Position numbers and translations under genes: made by a program. The notes below the pieces were generated by a model. The model was not told the origin of the DNA and searched no databases. It saw only the letters and a list, made by a program, of their open reading frames with translations. 64,000 nucleotides of DNA from Microvirga solisilvae (lineage in GTDB: Bacteria; Pseudomonadota; Alphaproteobacteria; Rhizobiales; Beijerinckiaceae): positions 246,215 through 310,214 of the forward strand of contig NZ_JAKUCN010000005.1 of the NCBI RefSeq assembly GCF_022808595.1. The letters are read 5' to 3'. Within the stretch, counting starts at the first letter, position 1. Each line of letters opens with the position of its first letter. Shown here piece after piece: positions 43,281 to 52,783 of this stretch.

Positions 43281-46202
43281 ATGCGTCTCTGGGGCCTATC
43301 ATGGTTACGCCGGCGTCTTCCGAACCCAGGCGAGCTATCACACCTGCAAGAAAAGCAGGCAGATGCTTTTGATCTCTCGAGATATACACACGCGTTTGCA
43401 GAGAGCACGTCGGATTGCGTGTTCTTTCTCGACAGCGATTGGCGCTTCACATTCTTCAACACCCGCGGGGCCACGGAACTGAAGGTCAAATCCGATGTTT
43501 TGGGAGCTTGCATCTGGGACAGGTTTCCGAAAATCGTCGGCACCATCTTCGAAGCGAATTATCGCCGCGCCGTAGACGAACGCGAAACGCGGATTTTCGA
43601 AGCCTACTTCGAGCCTCTCTCGGCTTGGTACGAGGTGCATGCCACGCCGGTGGACAATGGCCTCATGGTCATCTTCCGCAATATCAATGATCGGCATGCT
43701 GCGGCGGAAGCATTACAGCTCAGGGAGCAGCAACTCGCCACGGTCTTCAGCCAGACCATGGTCGGGATCATGCATCGCGATTTGAACAGCCGTGTGCTGA
43801 TGATCAACCAGCGATATTGCGACCTCCTGGGCCGTACCAGGGAAGAGCTGGATGGCCTGCCGATTGCGGCTTTCACCTATGAGGAAGACCTCCAGGAAAA
43901 TCTGGCCGTGTTCAAGCGGCATCTCGCAACGGGCGAGCCATTCCAGATCGAGAAGCGCTATGTCCGTCCCGACGGATCGCTTGTGTGGTGCGCCGTGACG
44001 GTGACCTTCGTGCGCGATGAAACCGGAAAACCAGTCTCGGTCATCACCGTGGCCGAGGACATCAATGCCCGCAAGAAAGCGGAAGAGACGGCACGTGAGA
44101 GCAAGGACCTGCTGCAAGTCGTCATCGACAGCATTCAGGATCTGATCTTTGTAAAGGACCGAAAAGGACGTTTCGTCTTCGCGAACCGCCAGCTCACGCA
44201 GGCCTGCGGACCGGTCGAAGGAACGCTCGACAAGGAGTTCTTTGCGTCCGACGCAACCGAGGTCCATCCTCAATCGGATCACAGGGTGCTGTTCTCCGGC
44301 GAGCCGGTCACCATCGATGAGGTCATCCCCATCTGGGGACACCCACGACGGTTTCAAACCGTGAAGGTGCCCTGGTGGCAGAATGGCGAGATCGTCGGCG
44401 TGATCGGCGTCTCCCGCGATCTGACGGATCGCCTGCAGGCAGAGGCTGAACTTCTCGAAAGCAAGCGCCAGCTCGCAACGCTCATCGATAATCTGCCGGA
44501 CCTCGTCTATCAGTGCGATATCGCAGCACCATGGCCCTTTACCTTCATGAGCGAAGGCGCGGAGGCTCTGAGCGGATACCCATCACCCGACTTCATCGAG
44601 AAGAAGATCAGCTGGGGCGAAATCATCCATCCGGACGATCTTCAGGCGGTCGAGAATGCCGTTCTCGACAGCATCGCGAAGCGGGAGTCCTTCCACGTCG
44701 TGTATCGGATCAGGAACCGTTCGGGCGACATCCGCTGGGTTGCCGATCGCGGACAATGCATTCTCGATGCGTCGGGAGAGCCGGCTTTCCTCGAAGGCAT
44801 CATCAGTGATGTCACCGCGCAGAAGGAGGCGGAGGACAAGATTACTTGGGCGGCGCATCACGACCCGCTGACACGTCTTCCCAACCGCGCGCTCTTCCAG
44901 ATCCGTCTCGCCAAGGCTCTCGAGCAATCGGCAAAGTCAGGCCGCAAGGTCGGCCTGATGATCCTCGATGTCGATCACCTGAAGGAGGTCAATGACAGCC
45001 TCGGGCACGACGCGGGCGATGCCGTGTTGCAGGCGGTGGCCAACCGGCTCAGCGCCGCCGTCCGCCCCACCGACACGGTCGCCCGCAACGGTGGCGACGA
45101 GTTTGCCATCATCCTTCCCGACATCGGTGACGAACAGGACATCAAGGCGCTCATCACACCGATCCTCGAACAGCTGCAAAGGCCCCTTCCCTATACGGGG
45201 CGCATGCTCGATTGCCGTGCGAGTGTCGGTGCCAGCATCTGGCCAGACCATGCGCAAGAGGCGCCCGATCTGCTCAAGCAGGCCGACATTGCGCTCTACA
45301 CCGCAAAGGCGATGGGTCGAAACCGGGTGATGATCTTCGAGCCCTCCATGCGAACCGAGGCGCAGAGGAAAGCCGAGATGCGCAACAACGCGCGCGGCGC
45401 GATCGATGCGCGCAGCATCGAGCCTTTCTACCAGCCCAAGGTGTATCTGAATTCCGGCGAACTCGCAGGCTTCGAGGCGCTTTTGAGATGGCGCAACACG
45501 CGTGCAGGCATCGAGCTTCCCGCAAGCATCCAAGCCGCCTTCGACGACCCGCTTCTCTCGGTTGCTCTCAGCAAGCAGATGCATGACATGGTTTTCGAGG
45601 ACATGCGCCGCTGGCTGCAGGAGGGCGTCGCTTTCGGCCACGTGGCGATCAACGCCTCGGCCGCGGAATTCCGCGATCCGGAATTTGCCGACAGGATCCT
45701 CGAGCGCCTTCGCGCAGGAAATATCCCCAACCGCTGCCTCGAGATCGAAGTGACCGAGACAGTCTTCCTCGGCCGAGGCGCCGAGTCCGTCGAGAAGGCT
45801 TTGCGCACCTTGAGCCGCGAGGGCGTGAAGATTGCTCTCGACGATTTTGGCACGGGCTATGCCTCGCTCTCGCACCTCAAGCAGTTCCCGGTGGACATCA
45901 TCAAGATCGACCGCACCTTCGTGCATGATCTCGCCAGCAACCCTGACGATCCGGCGATCCTTCACGCCGTCCTCAATCTCGGGAAGAGCCTCGGCATCAC
46001 TACCGTGGCCGAGGGCGTGGAAACGGCGATCCAGGCAAACTTCCTGCGCGCGCAAGGCTGCGATCTAGGCCAAGGCTTCCTGTTCGGCGGAGCAAATCCG
46101 AGCACGCAGATCCCGGATCTGATCAAGAACTGGGACGTCAGCGAGCTGAACATCCCGGAGCTCGACACCCTGCCACTGAAAGAGCGGAAGCTACGTCGCT
46201 AG
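43281..46202 (+). CDS. PAS-GGDEF-EAL cyclic-di-GMP enzyme
   Basis: This 973-residue protein lacks membrane segments. About four PAS domains occupy residues 35-520 (for example FAESTSDCVFFLDSDWRF; FSQTMVGIMHRDLNSRV; IDSIQDLIFVKDRKGRFVF). The GGDEF domain has an intact active site (ARNGGDEFAII, near residue 604) and an I-site RPTD five residues before it, so it should synthesise cyclic-di-GMP with product inhibition. The EAL domain keeps FEALLRW (near 732), the NAS and EVTE metal positions, DDFGTGY (near 854) and IKID, so it should also hydrolyse it. Which activity dominates cannot be read. It overlaps the next convergent gene by 12 bases. Confidence 0.93.
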   Translation: MRLWGLSWLRRRLPNPGELSHLQEKQADAFDLSRYTHAFAESTSDCVFFLDSDWRFTFFNTRGATELKVKSDVLGACIWDRFPKIVGTIFEANYRRAVDERETRIFEAYFEPLSAWYEVHATPVDNGLMVIFRNINDRHAAAEALQLREQQLATVFSQTMVGIMHRDLNSRVLMINQRYCDLLGRTREELDGLPIAAFTYEEDLQENLAVFKRHLATGEPFQIEKRYVRPDGSLVWCAVTVTFVRDETGKPVSVITVAEDINARKKAEETARESKDLLQVVIDSIQDLIFVKDRKGRFVFANRQLTQACGPVEGTLDKEFFASDATEVHPQSDHRVLFSGEPVTIDEVIPIWGHPRRFQTVKVPWWQNGEIVGVIGVSRDLTDRLQAEAELLESKRQLATLIDNLPDLVYQCDIAAPWPFTFMSEGAEALSGYPSPDFIEKKISWGEIIHPDDLQAVENAVLDSIAKRESFHVVYRIRNRSGDIRWVADRGQCILDASGEPAFLEGIISDVTAQKEAEDKITWAAHHDPLTRLPNRALFQIRLAKALEQSAKSGRKVGLMILDVDHLKEVNDSLGHDAGDAVLQAVANRLSAAVRPTDTVARNGGDEFAIILPDIGDEQDIKALITPILEQLQRPLPYTGRMLDCRASVGASIWPDHAQEAPDLLKQADIALYTAKAMGRNRVMIFEPSMRTEAQRKAEMRNNARGAIDARSIEPFYQPKVYLNSGELAGFEALLRWRNTRAGIELPASIQAAFDDPLLSVALSKQMHDMVFEDMRRWLQEGVAFGHVAINASAAEFRDPEFADRILERLRAGNIPNRCLEIEVTETVFLGRGAESVEKALRTLSREGVKIALDDFGTGYASLSHLKQFPVDIIKIDRTFVHDLASNPDDPAILHAVLNLGKSLGITTVAEGVETAIQANFLRAQGCDLGQGFLFGGANPSTQIPDLIKNWDVSELNIPELDTLPLKERKLRR

Positions 46203-46427
46203 CGCCGTGCGGGAAGCATTTCTGCGACGCAGGCGCGCCTCCTCTTCCTCGCTCTTCTTGAGAGCGAGGAGACGACGCGCGGCCGTGCCGCCGGATTGCG
46301 CGGCGTAGAGCCTGTCATTGAGCACCTCAATCTGCCAGCGCTGAAATTCGAGCAGGGCCTGAAGGCCTCTGATATGCGCACGCAGTTCGAGTGCTTCCTG
46401 TAAGGGATCTGGTCCGCCAACTTTCAT
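46191..46427 (-). CDS. Small coiled-coil protein of unknown function
   Basis: This 78-residue protein (from MKVGGPDPLQEALELR) is helical and charged: LRAHIRGLQALLEFQRWQIEVLNDRL could form a dimeric coiled coil, followed by a basic C-terminus (RRRNASRTALAT). AGGGGTGG precedes the ATG. Longer in-frame versions to 46715 exist but look like noncoding sequence. Its 3' end overlaps the GGDEF-EAL gene tail to tail. Confidence 0.5.
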   Translation of the reverse strand: MKVGGPDPLQEALELRAHIRGLQALLEFQRWQIEVLNDRLYAAQSGGTAARRLLALKKSEEEEARLRRRNASRTALAT

Positions 46428-46791
46428 GGGGCCACCCCTGACTTTCTTGGGATGAATCATGGCTGAACGCGAAGACTCTGAAATAAGGGGACCGAGATCC
46501 CCACGATAATGGAATGGAACGTCAGTGAATGTGGTGCTGAGCGGAACAAGGATCCCGATCAGCGAAGGCATGCAATGGATCAATGTCGGCAGCCTGGAGC
46601 TTGCTCCGCAGCCGAGCCCGTTCTGGTGATTTGCGGGCTTCAATAAATGGTACCTTCTTACATTTGCATCATCGGCGCAAGGCTCAAGATGCCGCATGGC
46701 CAAGCTTGCAGGCACATTTTCACATCCAGGAACCGCGCGTCATCCTTGGCTGTTTGAAAGACAAAGCCATCCCTTCGAAGGAGCCTCGCGC

Positions 46792-46959
46792 ATGCCCGAT
46801 CAACGCCACGAAATGGAAGCGGAGAAAATTCTCGCGCAGATCGACAAGCAGGATTCAACAGCAGCGCAGCAGATGCGCCATCTGATCGCTCAGGCTTTGG
46901 AAACAGCGGAAAAACGCGGCCGCGAGATGTCGGCTCGCCTAAAGGAGTCAAGCGGCTAA
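46792..46959 (+). CDS. Small helical protein of unknown function
   Basis: This 55-residue protein (MPDQRHEMEAEKILAQIDKQ...) is highly charged and helical with no Cys or Trp. AAGGAG lies 8 bases before the ATG at 46792, which supports this start over the longer frame at 46696. No family was recognised. Confidence 0.55.
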   Translation: MPDQRHEMEAEKILAQIDKQDSTAAQQMRHLIAQALETAEKRGREMSARLKESSG

Positions 46960-47105
46960 GCCTTCTTTAACGGCAAAGGCTTTTCATCCTGCGACATCGA
47001 CATCCAGGAACGGCTTCCACCCGAGGCTCGTTGCCTTCATGTGCGATACGACACAGCCGCACGACCTCGGGCGTGGTGATCTTCCGAGAGTGAGAGGATG
47101 AAGCA

Positions 47106-47405
47106 ATGCGACGCCTGATCTTGACCGTTCTGCTGAGCTCTTTCGGACTTCTGTCCGCACATGCCCAGGAAGCGAACACCCGGATCGCGTCGATGCCCTA
47201 TTCCGACTGCCTGGCCATCATTGCCGAGACAGCACAGGAGATGGATGAAGCGCCGGTCCGCCTTGTCGATAACGGCGACAAGACGACGGTGCGGATCAAT
47301 GCGGAGGACGGGTTCGTCACGGTTTCCTGCGAGCGCAACGGCGACCGGATGATCCTGACCAAGAGCCCCGTCCCGGAAGCAGCCGGCATGACGGCAGCCC
47401 GCTAA
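47106..47405 (+). CDS. Small exported protein of unknown function
   Basis: This 99-residue protein has a signal peptide at residues 1-21 (LLSSFGLLSAHAQ). The mature part has two cysteines (YSDCLAII; TVSCERNGD), which could form a disulfide. GAGAGGA precedes the ATG. No family was recognised. It is followed by a convergent tRNA-His gene. Confidence 0.65.
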   Translation: MRRLILTVLLSSFGLLSAHAQEANTRIASMPYSDCLAIIAETAQEMDEAPVRLVDNGDKTTVRINAEDGFVTVSCERNGDRMILTKSPVPEAAGMTAAR

Positions 47406-47474
47406 GAGCGCATTCAGCCAATAAAAAAAGGCCAGGGCACCCGCCTCTGACCTCCCTCTTCCCACCGTTGGGAA

Positions 47475-47551
47475 TGGTACAGCCGCCCCGGCTCGAACGG
47501 GGGACCCCCAGATCCACAATCTGGTGCTCTAACCAACTGAGCTACGGCTGC
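47475..47551 (-). tRNA. tRNA-His (anticodon GTG)
   Basis: The cloverleaf reads on the minus strand: acceptor GCAGCCG/CGGCTGT, D stem GCTC/GAGC, anticodon stem CCAGA/TCTGG with loop TTGTGGA, T stem CCCCG/CGGGG with loop TTCGAGC, then discriminator A and encoded CCA. The base before G1 is T, so there is no encoded G-1, and position 73 is A rather than C; the first pair is G1-U72. This is the derived tRNA-His type of many alphaproteobacteria. Confidence 0.95.
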
Positions 47552-47621
47552 ACGTGAGGCAGGGTGTAATCGCGCCTGCGATCAATTTCAAGGCTTCTTT
47601 GCATCGCCAGGCCCAGAAATG

Positions 47622-47648
47622 AAAACGGCGGACCAAATGGCCCGCCGC
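47622..47648 (-). terminator. Terminator after tctC
   Basis: On the minus strand GGCGGGCC, loop ATTT, GGTCCGCC (one mismatch), then GTTTTCATTT. It lies about 25 bases after the tctC stop. Confidence 0.72.
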
Positions 47649-47673
47649 TTCAAGGGGTTAGGCTCGAAAAGCC

Positions 47674-48648
47674 TTATTCGGCGGTCGCACCGGCGGCCTT
47701 GAGGACCGGGGTCCAGCGGGCCACTTCGCTGTTGACGAGCTTCTGGAGGCCTTCGGGGGTCTTCTCCTCGGCGCTCGGCAGGACGCCGCCCAGCTCCAGC
47801 AGGCGCTTCTTGGTGTTCTCGTCATCGAGGGACTTCACGAGAGCCTCGTTGAGCTTCTTCACCACATCCGGGGGTGTGCCCTTCGGGGCAAACACGGCGT
47901 TCCAGGCGCTGACCTGATAATCGCCGAGGCCGGCTTCCTTGGTCGTCGGCACGTTCGGCAGAACAGGCGAACGCTCAGGAGTGGCAATGGCAAAGGCCTT
48001 GATGTTGCCACCCTGGATCTGCGGAGCCACGTTGACGATCTGGTCGGTCATGTAATCGACCGTATTGGCCATGAGATCGTTCAGGGCCGGGCCCGTGCCG
48101 CGATAGGCCACCATGGTGGGCTTCGCCTTGATGATCGAATTGAACAGGATGCCCGTCGAGTGGGAGACCGAGCCCACGCCCGCATGGGCCATGTTCACCT
48201 TCTCGCCGTTGGTCTTCATGTAGTCGAGGAAGCCCTTCAGGTCGTTGGCCGGGAAGTCCTTCTTGGCCACGATGACGATGGGTGTGCCTGCGGCCATGCC
48301 GATGGCGGCGAAATCCTTCGTCGGATCGTATTTGAGGTTGGGATAGAGGGCGGGAGCAGCGCCGTGCGTGCCCATGTGGCCCATCATGATGGTGTAGCCG
48401 TCGGGCTGCGACTGGGCGGCGCGGGTGATGCCCGTGGTGCCGCCGGCGCCCGCCACGTTCTCGATCACGATCTGTTGACCGAGCGTGCGGGACATGTGGT
48501 CGGTAACGATGCGGGCCACGACGTCCGTCGGGCCGCCGGCCGCGAACGGCACGATCATGGTGATCGGACGCGATGGGAAATTCTGAGCCTGTGCGCCCGT
48601 TGCAGCCAATCCAGCGACGGCGGCGAAGGCCAGAGCAATCTTCTTCAT
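47674..48648 (-). CDS. Tripartite tricarboxylate transporter substrate-binding protein (TctC family)
   Basis: This 324-residue periplasmic protein has a signal peptide (residues 1-22, ending GAQAQ) and the Bug/TctC signatures FPSRPITMIVPFAAGGPTDVVAR and IENVAGAGGTTGITRAAQSQPDGYT. It captures a carboxylate for the TctAB permease; the exact substrate is not predictable. GGGAGGAAG precedes ATG 48648. Here tctC is transcribed last, after tctB and tctA. Confidence 0.92.
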   Translation of the reverse strand: MKKIALAFAAVAGLAATGAQAQNFPSRPITMIVPFAAGGPTDVVARIVTDHMSRTLGQQIVIENVAGAGGTTGITRAAQSQPDGYTIMMGHMGTHGAAPALYPNLKYDPTKDFAAIGMAAGTPIVIVAKKDFPANDLKGFLDYMKTNGEKVNMAHAGVGSVSHSTGILFNSIIKAKPTMVAYRGTGPALNDLMANTVDYMTDQIVNVAPQIQGGNIKAFAIATPERSPVLPNVPTTKEAGLGDYQVSAWNAVFAPKGTPPDVVKKLNEALVKSLDDENTKKRLLELGGVLPSAEEKTPEGLQKLVNSEVARWTPVLKAAGATAE

Positions 48649-48710
48649 CAATCTTCCTCCCTAGGAAAGTTATGCGCTTACATTGTGGGCAGCAGCGTCC
48701 CGATTGCAAG

Positions 48711-50213
48711 CTACTCGGTGAACACCTCGTCCCTCCCCTTTCGTATGGAGGGGAGCAGCGCGATGATGAGCAGGATGGCCGCGACGGCGAGAAGACCCGC
48801 GCTGACCGGACGCTCGATGAAGGTCTCGAGCGAGCCGCGCGAGAGGATGAGCGCACGGCGCAGGTTCTCTTCCATCAGCTTGCCGAGCACGAAGCCGAGC
48901 AGCATGGGCGCGGGCTCGAAGCCGAACTTGATCAGCATGTAACCCACGAAGCCGAAGAGGGCGATGAACATCACGTCCGTCGGCAGCGAGTTGATGGAGT
49001 AGATGCCGATGCAGCAGAACATCAGGATCGCGGGGAACAGCAGGCGATAAGGCACCTTGAGCAATCGCACCCACAAGCCCACCAACGGCAGGTTGATGAC
49101 GAGCAGCATGAGATTGCCGATCCACATGGAGGCGATCATGCCCCAGAACAGGTCCGGGTTTTTCGTCATCACCTGCGGGCCGGGAATGATGCCGTGGATC
49201 GTCATGGCACCAACCATCAGCGCCATCACCGCATTCGGCGGAATGCCCAACGTTAGCAGCGGAATGAACGAGGTCTGCGCGCCAGCATTGTTGGCGGATT
49301 CAGGACCCGCCACACCCTCGATGGCGCCGCGTCCGAAGCGGCGTGGATCCTTCGCGAGCTTCTTCTCCAGCGTATACGACGCGAACGGCCCGAGCACCGC
49401 GCCGTTGCCGGGCAGGATGCCGAGAACGGCGCCGATGAGCGTGCCGCGAATGGCGGGCTTGTAGGCCTGCTTGAAATCGTCCTTGTTCGGCAAGAGACGG
49501 CCAATCGCCTGGCGCACCACGTCGCGATGCTCGGTGTGATCGAGATTGCGCATGATCTCGGCAATGCCGAAAACGCCCATGGCCAGCACTGCAAAATCGA
49601 TGCCGTCGGAGAGGAAGGCGAGACCGAAGGTCATGCGCTCCTCGCCCGTCTCGAGATCGAGACCGACGGTGGAAAGCAGCACGCCCAAAAGGATCATGGC
49701 AATCGCCTTAAGGATCGAGCCACGCGCGAGCACCACCGCGAACACAAGGCCCATGACCATGAGCGCGAAATACTCGGTCGGGCCGAAGAGTAGGGCGAGA
49801 CCGGTGAGCGGCTTGCCGAGCGCGGCGATCACGAGAGTCGCAACCGTGCCCGCGAAGAACGAGCCGATGGCAGCCACGCCGAGCGCGATACCGGCGCGGC
49901 CTTGGCGCGCCATCTGGTGACCGTCAAGCGCGGTGACCACTGATGTCGCCTCACCTGGGATATTCACGAGGATCGCCGTGGTCGATCCGCCATATTGCGC
50001 GCCGTAATAGATGCCGGCGAGCATGATGAGCGCGCCGGTCGGATCGAGGCTGAAGGTGATCGGCAGCAGCATCGCGATGGTGGCGATGGGGCCGACGCCC
50101 GGCAGCACGCCGATCAGCGTGCCGACGAGGCAGCCGATGAAAGCCGAGAGAATATTCTGGACCGAGAAGGCGACGGAAAATCCTAGGCCGAGATTGGAAA
50201 ACAGATCGCCCAT
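48711..50213 (-). CDS. Tripartite tricarboxylate transporter large permease (TctA family)
   Basis: This 500-residue inner-membrane protein has about 10-12 hydrophobic segments and the two conserved motifs GVLPGVGPIATIAMLLPITF and GILPGNGAVLGPFASYTLEKKL. It forms the sodium- or proton-driven channel of the TTT system. Its ATG overlaps the tctB stop by one base and its ribosome site GGGAGG lies within tctB. Confidence 0.95.
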   Translation of the reverse strand: MGDLFSNLGLGFSVAFSVQNILSAFIGCLVGTLIGVLPGVGPIATIAMLLPITFSLDPTGALIMLAGIYYGAQYGGSTTAILVNIPGEATSVVTALDGHQMARQGRAGIALGVAAIGSFFAGTVATLVIAALGKPLTGLALLFGPTEYFALMVMGLVFAVVLARGSILKAIAMILLGVLLSTVGLDLETGEERMTFGLAFLSDGIDFAVLAMGVFGIAEIMRNLDHTEHRDVVRQAIGRLLPNKDDFKQAYKPAIRGTLIGAVLGILPGNGAVLGPFASYTLEKKLAKDPRRFGRGAIEGVAGPESANNAGAQTSFIPLLTLGIPPNAVMALMVGAMTIHGIIPGPQVMTKNPDLFWGMIASMWIGNLMLLVINLPLVGLWVRLLKVPYRLLFPAILMFCCIGIYSINSLPTDVMFIALFGFVGYMLIKFGFEPAPMLLGFVLGKLMEENLRRALILSRGSLETFIERPVSAGLLAVAAILLIIALLPSIRKGRDEVFTE

Positions 50214-50887
50214 CAGATCCTCCCGCTATGGTCGGCGACATCGACCGTCGTGCGGCGGGAGCCGCGGGTCGTGAAGAAAACAAGGAGAGCAGCAATCGCC
50301 ATGATGGCTGCGATGGTGCGCAGGATCGCATTCTGCGACCAGCCCGCCGGGAAGACACCGGCCAAGGCCTGCGGGAACATCGGGATCGGCAGATTGAGCA
50401 GCGCGCTGTCGCCGAACATGATCATGCAACCGGGCGTCAGCGCGAGCGCGAGGATCAGAAGCTCTCTGAAGCGTGCATCGGGCGTCGCGAAGCCACCTAT
50501 GACGATGGCCAGCGGTCCTGCGAACATGAGACCGAGACCGGGAATAGCGACAGATCCGGAAGCATAGCCACGGATCGTCAAAGCGAATGACAGGATCGCC
50601 ACGATGATGAAGAAGGGACCGCGGATGCTCCAGCGCTCCAGCAGATCACCATCCTTGATGAAGGCGAGAACGATGAGCGCGAGGCCCGAAAGGGCCACGC
50701 CGACGGCAAGCCAGCGGGGCAGCATGGCGGGGCCCATGGCATTCAGCCGTCCCTGGTCGAGGTCCTTCGTGAGCCACAGGGCCAAGGCGGCGAGCGCGAT
50801 CAGAAAAAGGCCGCCTGCGAGGCTCTGCGGGGCCCGGACCGCCCCTCGACGGGAGGCCGCCCCCTGATTTTCGTGAGGAATGGACAT
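50213..50887 (-). CDS. Tripartite tricarboxylate transporter small permease (TctB family)
   Basis: This 224-residue protein has about five hydrophobic segments and a charged N-terminus. It lacks strong motifs, but its place immediately before tctA and its membrane pattern (SLAGGLFLIALAALALWL) fit TctB. It is longer than many TctB proteins (about 150-180). ATG 50887 was chosen over the upstream frame because GGGAGG lies about 8 bases before it. Confidence 0.85.
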   Translation of the reverse strand: MSIPHENQGAASRRGAVRAPQSLAGGLFLIALAALALWLTKDLDQGRLNAMGPAMLPRWLAVGVALSGLALIVLAFIKDGDLLERWSIRGPFFIIVAILSFALTIRGYASGSVAIPGLGLMFAGPLAIVIGGFATPDARFRELLILALALTPGCMIMFGDSALLNLPIPMFPQALAGVFPAGWSQNAILRTIAAIMAIAALLVFFTTRGSRRTTVDVADHSGRI

Positions 50888-51333
50888 GAAGGAAAACCTC
50901 CCGACAGGCGCTTGGGAGCACCTTGTTTCTCGTTCATTGCCAATGTGGCCTAAGGCAAAATCCGGGATCAAGCATCCGCCTCTTTAGGCGAAGGCCTTCT
51001 CAACAGGGCATGCCTCTCGTTCCCGATGTGGAACGAAGCCTGAGGAGAATCCTTATATGGCACAGGCGCCTCATGGGAAGCTTGAGCGGAACGACTTGAT
51101 CGACCGCCTCAGGTTGTCTAGATGTTCGCGCTAGCCAGGCCGGGCCCCTCTGGTCGCTCAACTCGTTGGGCGGCGATGTCGGACTGGATGAACCAGGGTG
51201 GCCTGGATTCGTTCAAGCAGACGTTTAGCCCGCATCCTCAGCCAGGGCCGGTCTTCCGGCCCCGCCGATGCGGGACAAGCGTCTCCTCGAGGGTATCACA
51301 TGCGCTGCTCCTCAACCGACAACGAGACAACGC
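50888..51333. other. 446-base region with no supported gene
   Basis: It lies between divergent tctB and terC. Open frames here are short and lack ribosome sites or family features. A GGCCGGTCTTCCGGCC hairpin occurs near 51246. The TerC family is often under a manganese-sensing yybP-ykoY riboswitch, but its conserved core was not recognised. Promoters for both genes should be here. Confidence 0.5.
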
Positions 51334-52002
51334 ATGTTTGAACTCTCCCAATTCTTCGGCCCGGAAGTGGTCGCCTTCCTGATGGTGGTTGGCATCGACC
51401 TGGCACTTGCCGGCGACAACGCTATCGTCATCGGCCTTGCCGCCGCCGGCCTGCCCAAGGAACAACGCAACAAGGCCATTCTCCTCGGCGTTCTCGCGGC
51501 AACCGGCCTGCGTATCGTCTTCGCCCTCATCACGACGCAGCTTCTGGCGATCGTCGGCCTGCTTCTCGCCGGTGGCATTCTGCTGCTCTGGGTGTGCTGG
51601 AAGATGTGGCGCGAGCTGCGCACGACCCATGAGCAGGAAGAAGCCGCTGAGGAAGCACTTGAAGGCAAAGACCTCAACGCGGACGGCACCATTGCCGGCG
51701 GCGCGCCGCGCAAGACCTTTGCCCAGGCCGCCTGGCAGATCATTATCGCCGACGTGTCGATGTCGCTCGACAACGTGCTCGCCGTCGCGGGCGCGGCGCG
51801 CGAGCATCCCTACATCCTCGCCTTCGGCCTTCTCCTCTCCATCGCCCTGATGGGCGTTGCCGCCTCCTACATCGCCCGCCTGCTCCAGCGCTATCGCTGG
51901 ATCGCCTATGTGGGTCTGGCAATCATTCTCTATGTGGCTCTCAAGATGATCTACGAAGGCTATGTGGAAGTAGCGCCCTACGTGACGAGCTTCCTGGCTT
52001 AA
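51334..52002 (+). CDS. TerC/YjbE-family integral membrane protein
   Basis: This 222-residue protein has about seven hydrophobic segments and the two conserved acidic motifs of the family, GIDLALAGDNAIVIGLAA and IADVSMSLDNVLAVAGA. Relatives export manganese or other metals or contribute to tellurite resistance and protein metalation. An acidic loop (HEQEEAAEEALEGKDLNADG) lies between the halves. The start at 51334 matches the family (FELSQFFGPE) though the ribosome site is weak. Confidence 0.88.
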   Translation: MFELSQFFGPEVVAFLMVVGIDLALAGDNAIVIGLAAAGLPKEQRNKAILLGVLAATGLRIVFALITTQLLAIVGLLLAGGILLLWVCWKMWRELRTTHEQEEAAEEALEGKDLNADGTIAGGAPRKTFAQAAWQIIIADVSMSLDNVLAVAGAAREHPYILAFGLLLSIALMGVAASYIARLLQRYRWIAYVGLAIILYVALKMIYEGYVEVAPYVTSFLA

Positions 52003-52081
52003 GGAACGCGATGGTCGGCCCATGTCCGACCATTGTCACCATTGACGGCGGGAATGCGGGAAGGCAGAGAGCATATCGCTC

Positions 52082-52783
52082 ATGTCCTCCTCTCCCCGCC
52101 CTTTCTTTTCTCTGGCCGGTCTCCGCTACGGCGCGCGTGCGTCGTTGCCAGCATTTCCCGGCTTCATCATGTTCGCCGTCGCGTTCGGCACGGCCGCAGC
52201 CCAGAAAGGGCTGACGCTTTTTGAAGCCATGGGGCTTTCCGCCTTCGTCTATGCGGGCGCTTCTCAGATGGTCGGGCTCGAGATCTGGCAGAAGGCTTGG
52301 ACACCCACCACGATCCTCACCATCATGACCGTCACCGCTGTCGTGAATTCGCGCATGATCCTGCTCGGCGCGACACTCCAGCCCTGGCTGCGCTACGAGC
52401 CCATCCCACGCAGTGCGCTCAATCTCTTCCTCATCACGGAAGCGGGCTGGCTCATCGGCACGCGCTATTACAACGAGGGCGGCCGCGATGTGGGCGTGCT
52501 TCTCGGCGCGGGGCTCATTCTCTGGCTCGTCTGGCAATTCGCGACGATCGTCGGCTTCTTCGCGGGGGCACTCGTGCCGGAGCCGAGAACCTTCGGGCTC
52601 GATCTCGTGATGCCGATCTTCTTCAGTGTCATGCTGGTGCCGCTCTGGAAAGGACCGCGCACCGCCCTGCCCTGGATCGTGGCCGGCCTCGTCTCCTACA
52701 TCACGCATGCTCTTTTGCCCGGCTACGGCTACATCGTCGCGGGCGCGCTTGCGGGCGTGATTGCAGGGATGCTGATCGAATGA
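52082..52783 (+). CDS. azlC: Branched-chain amino acid exporter, large subunit AzlC
   Basis: This 233-residue membrane protein has about seven hydrophobic segments and AzlC signatures: PAFPGFIMFAVAFGTAA, SAFVYAGASQMVGLEIW and TAVVNSRMILLGATLQPWL. With AzlD it exports branched-chain amino acids or analogues. It overlaps azlD by four bases (ATGA). Confidence 0.92.
   Translation: MSSSPRPFFSLAGLRYGARASLPAFPGFIMFAVAFGTAAAQKGLTLFEAMGLSAFVYAGASQMVGLEIWQKAWTPTTILTIMTVTAVVNSRMILLGATLQPWLRYEPIPRSALNLFLITEAGWLIGTRYYNEGGRDVGVLLGAGLILWLVWQFATIVGFFAGALVPEPRTFGLDLVMPIFFSVMLVPLWKGPRTALPWIVAGLVSYITHALLPGYGYIVAGALAGVIAGMLIE

Noticed and set aside
50990..51333. Possible manganese (yybP-ykoY) riboswitch before terC
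   Set aside because: Only a simple GGCCGG hairpin was seen, without the conserved internal loops.
51238..52023. 261-codon minus-strand frame over terC
   Set aside because: Shadow of terC; His/Asp/Glu-rich nonsense typical of antisense frames in GC-rich genes.
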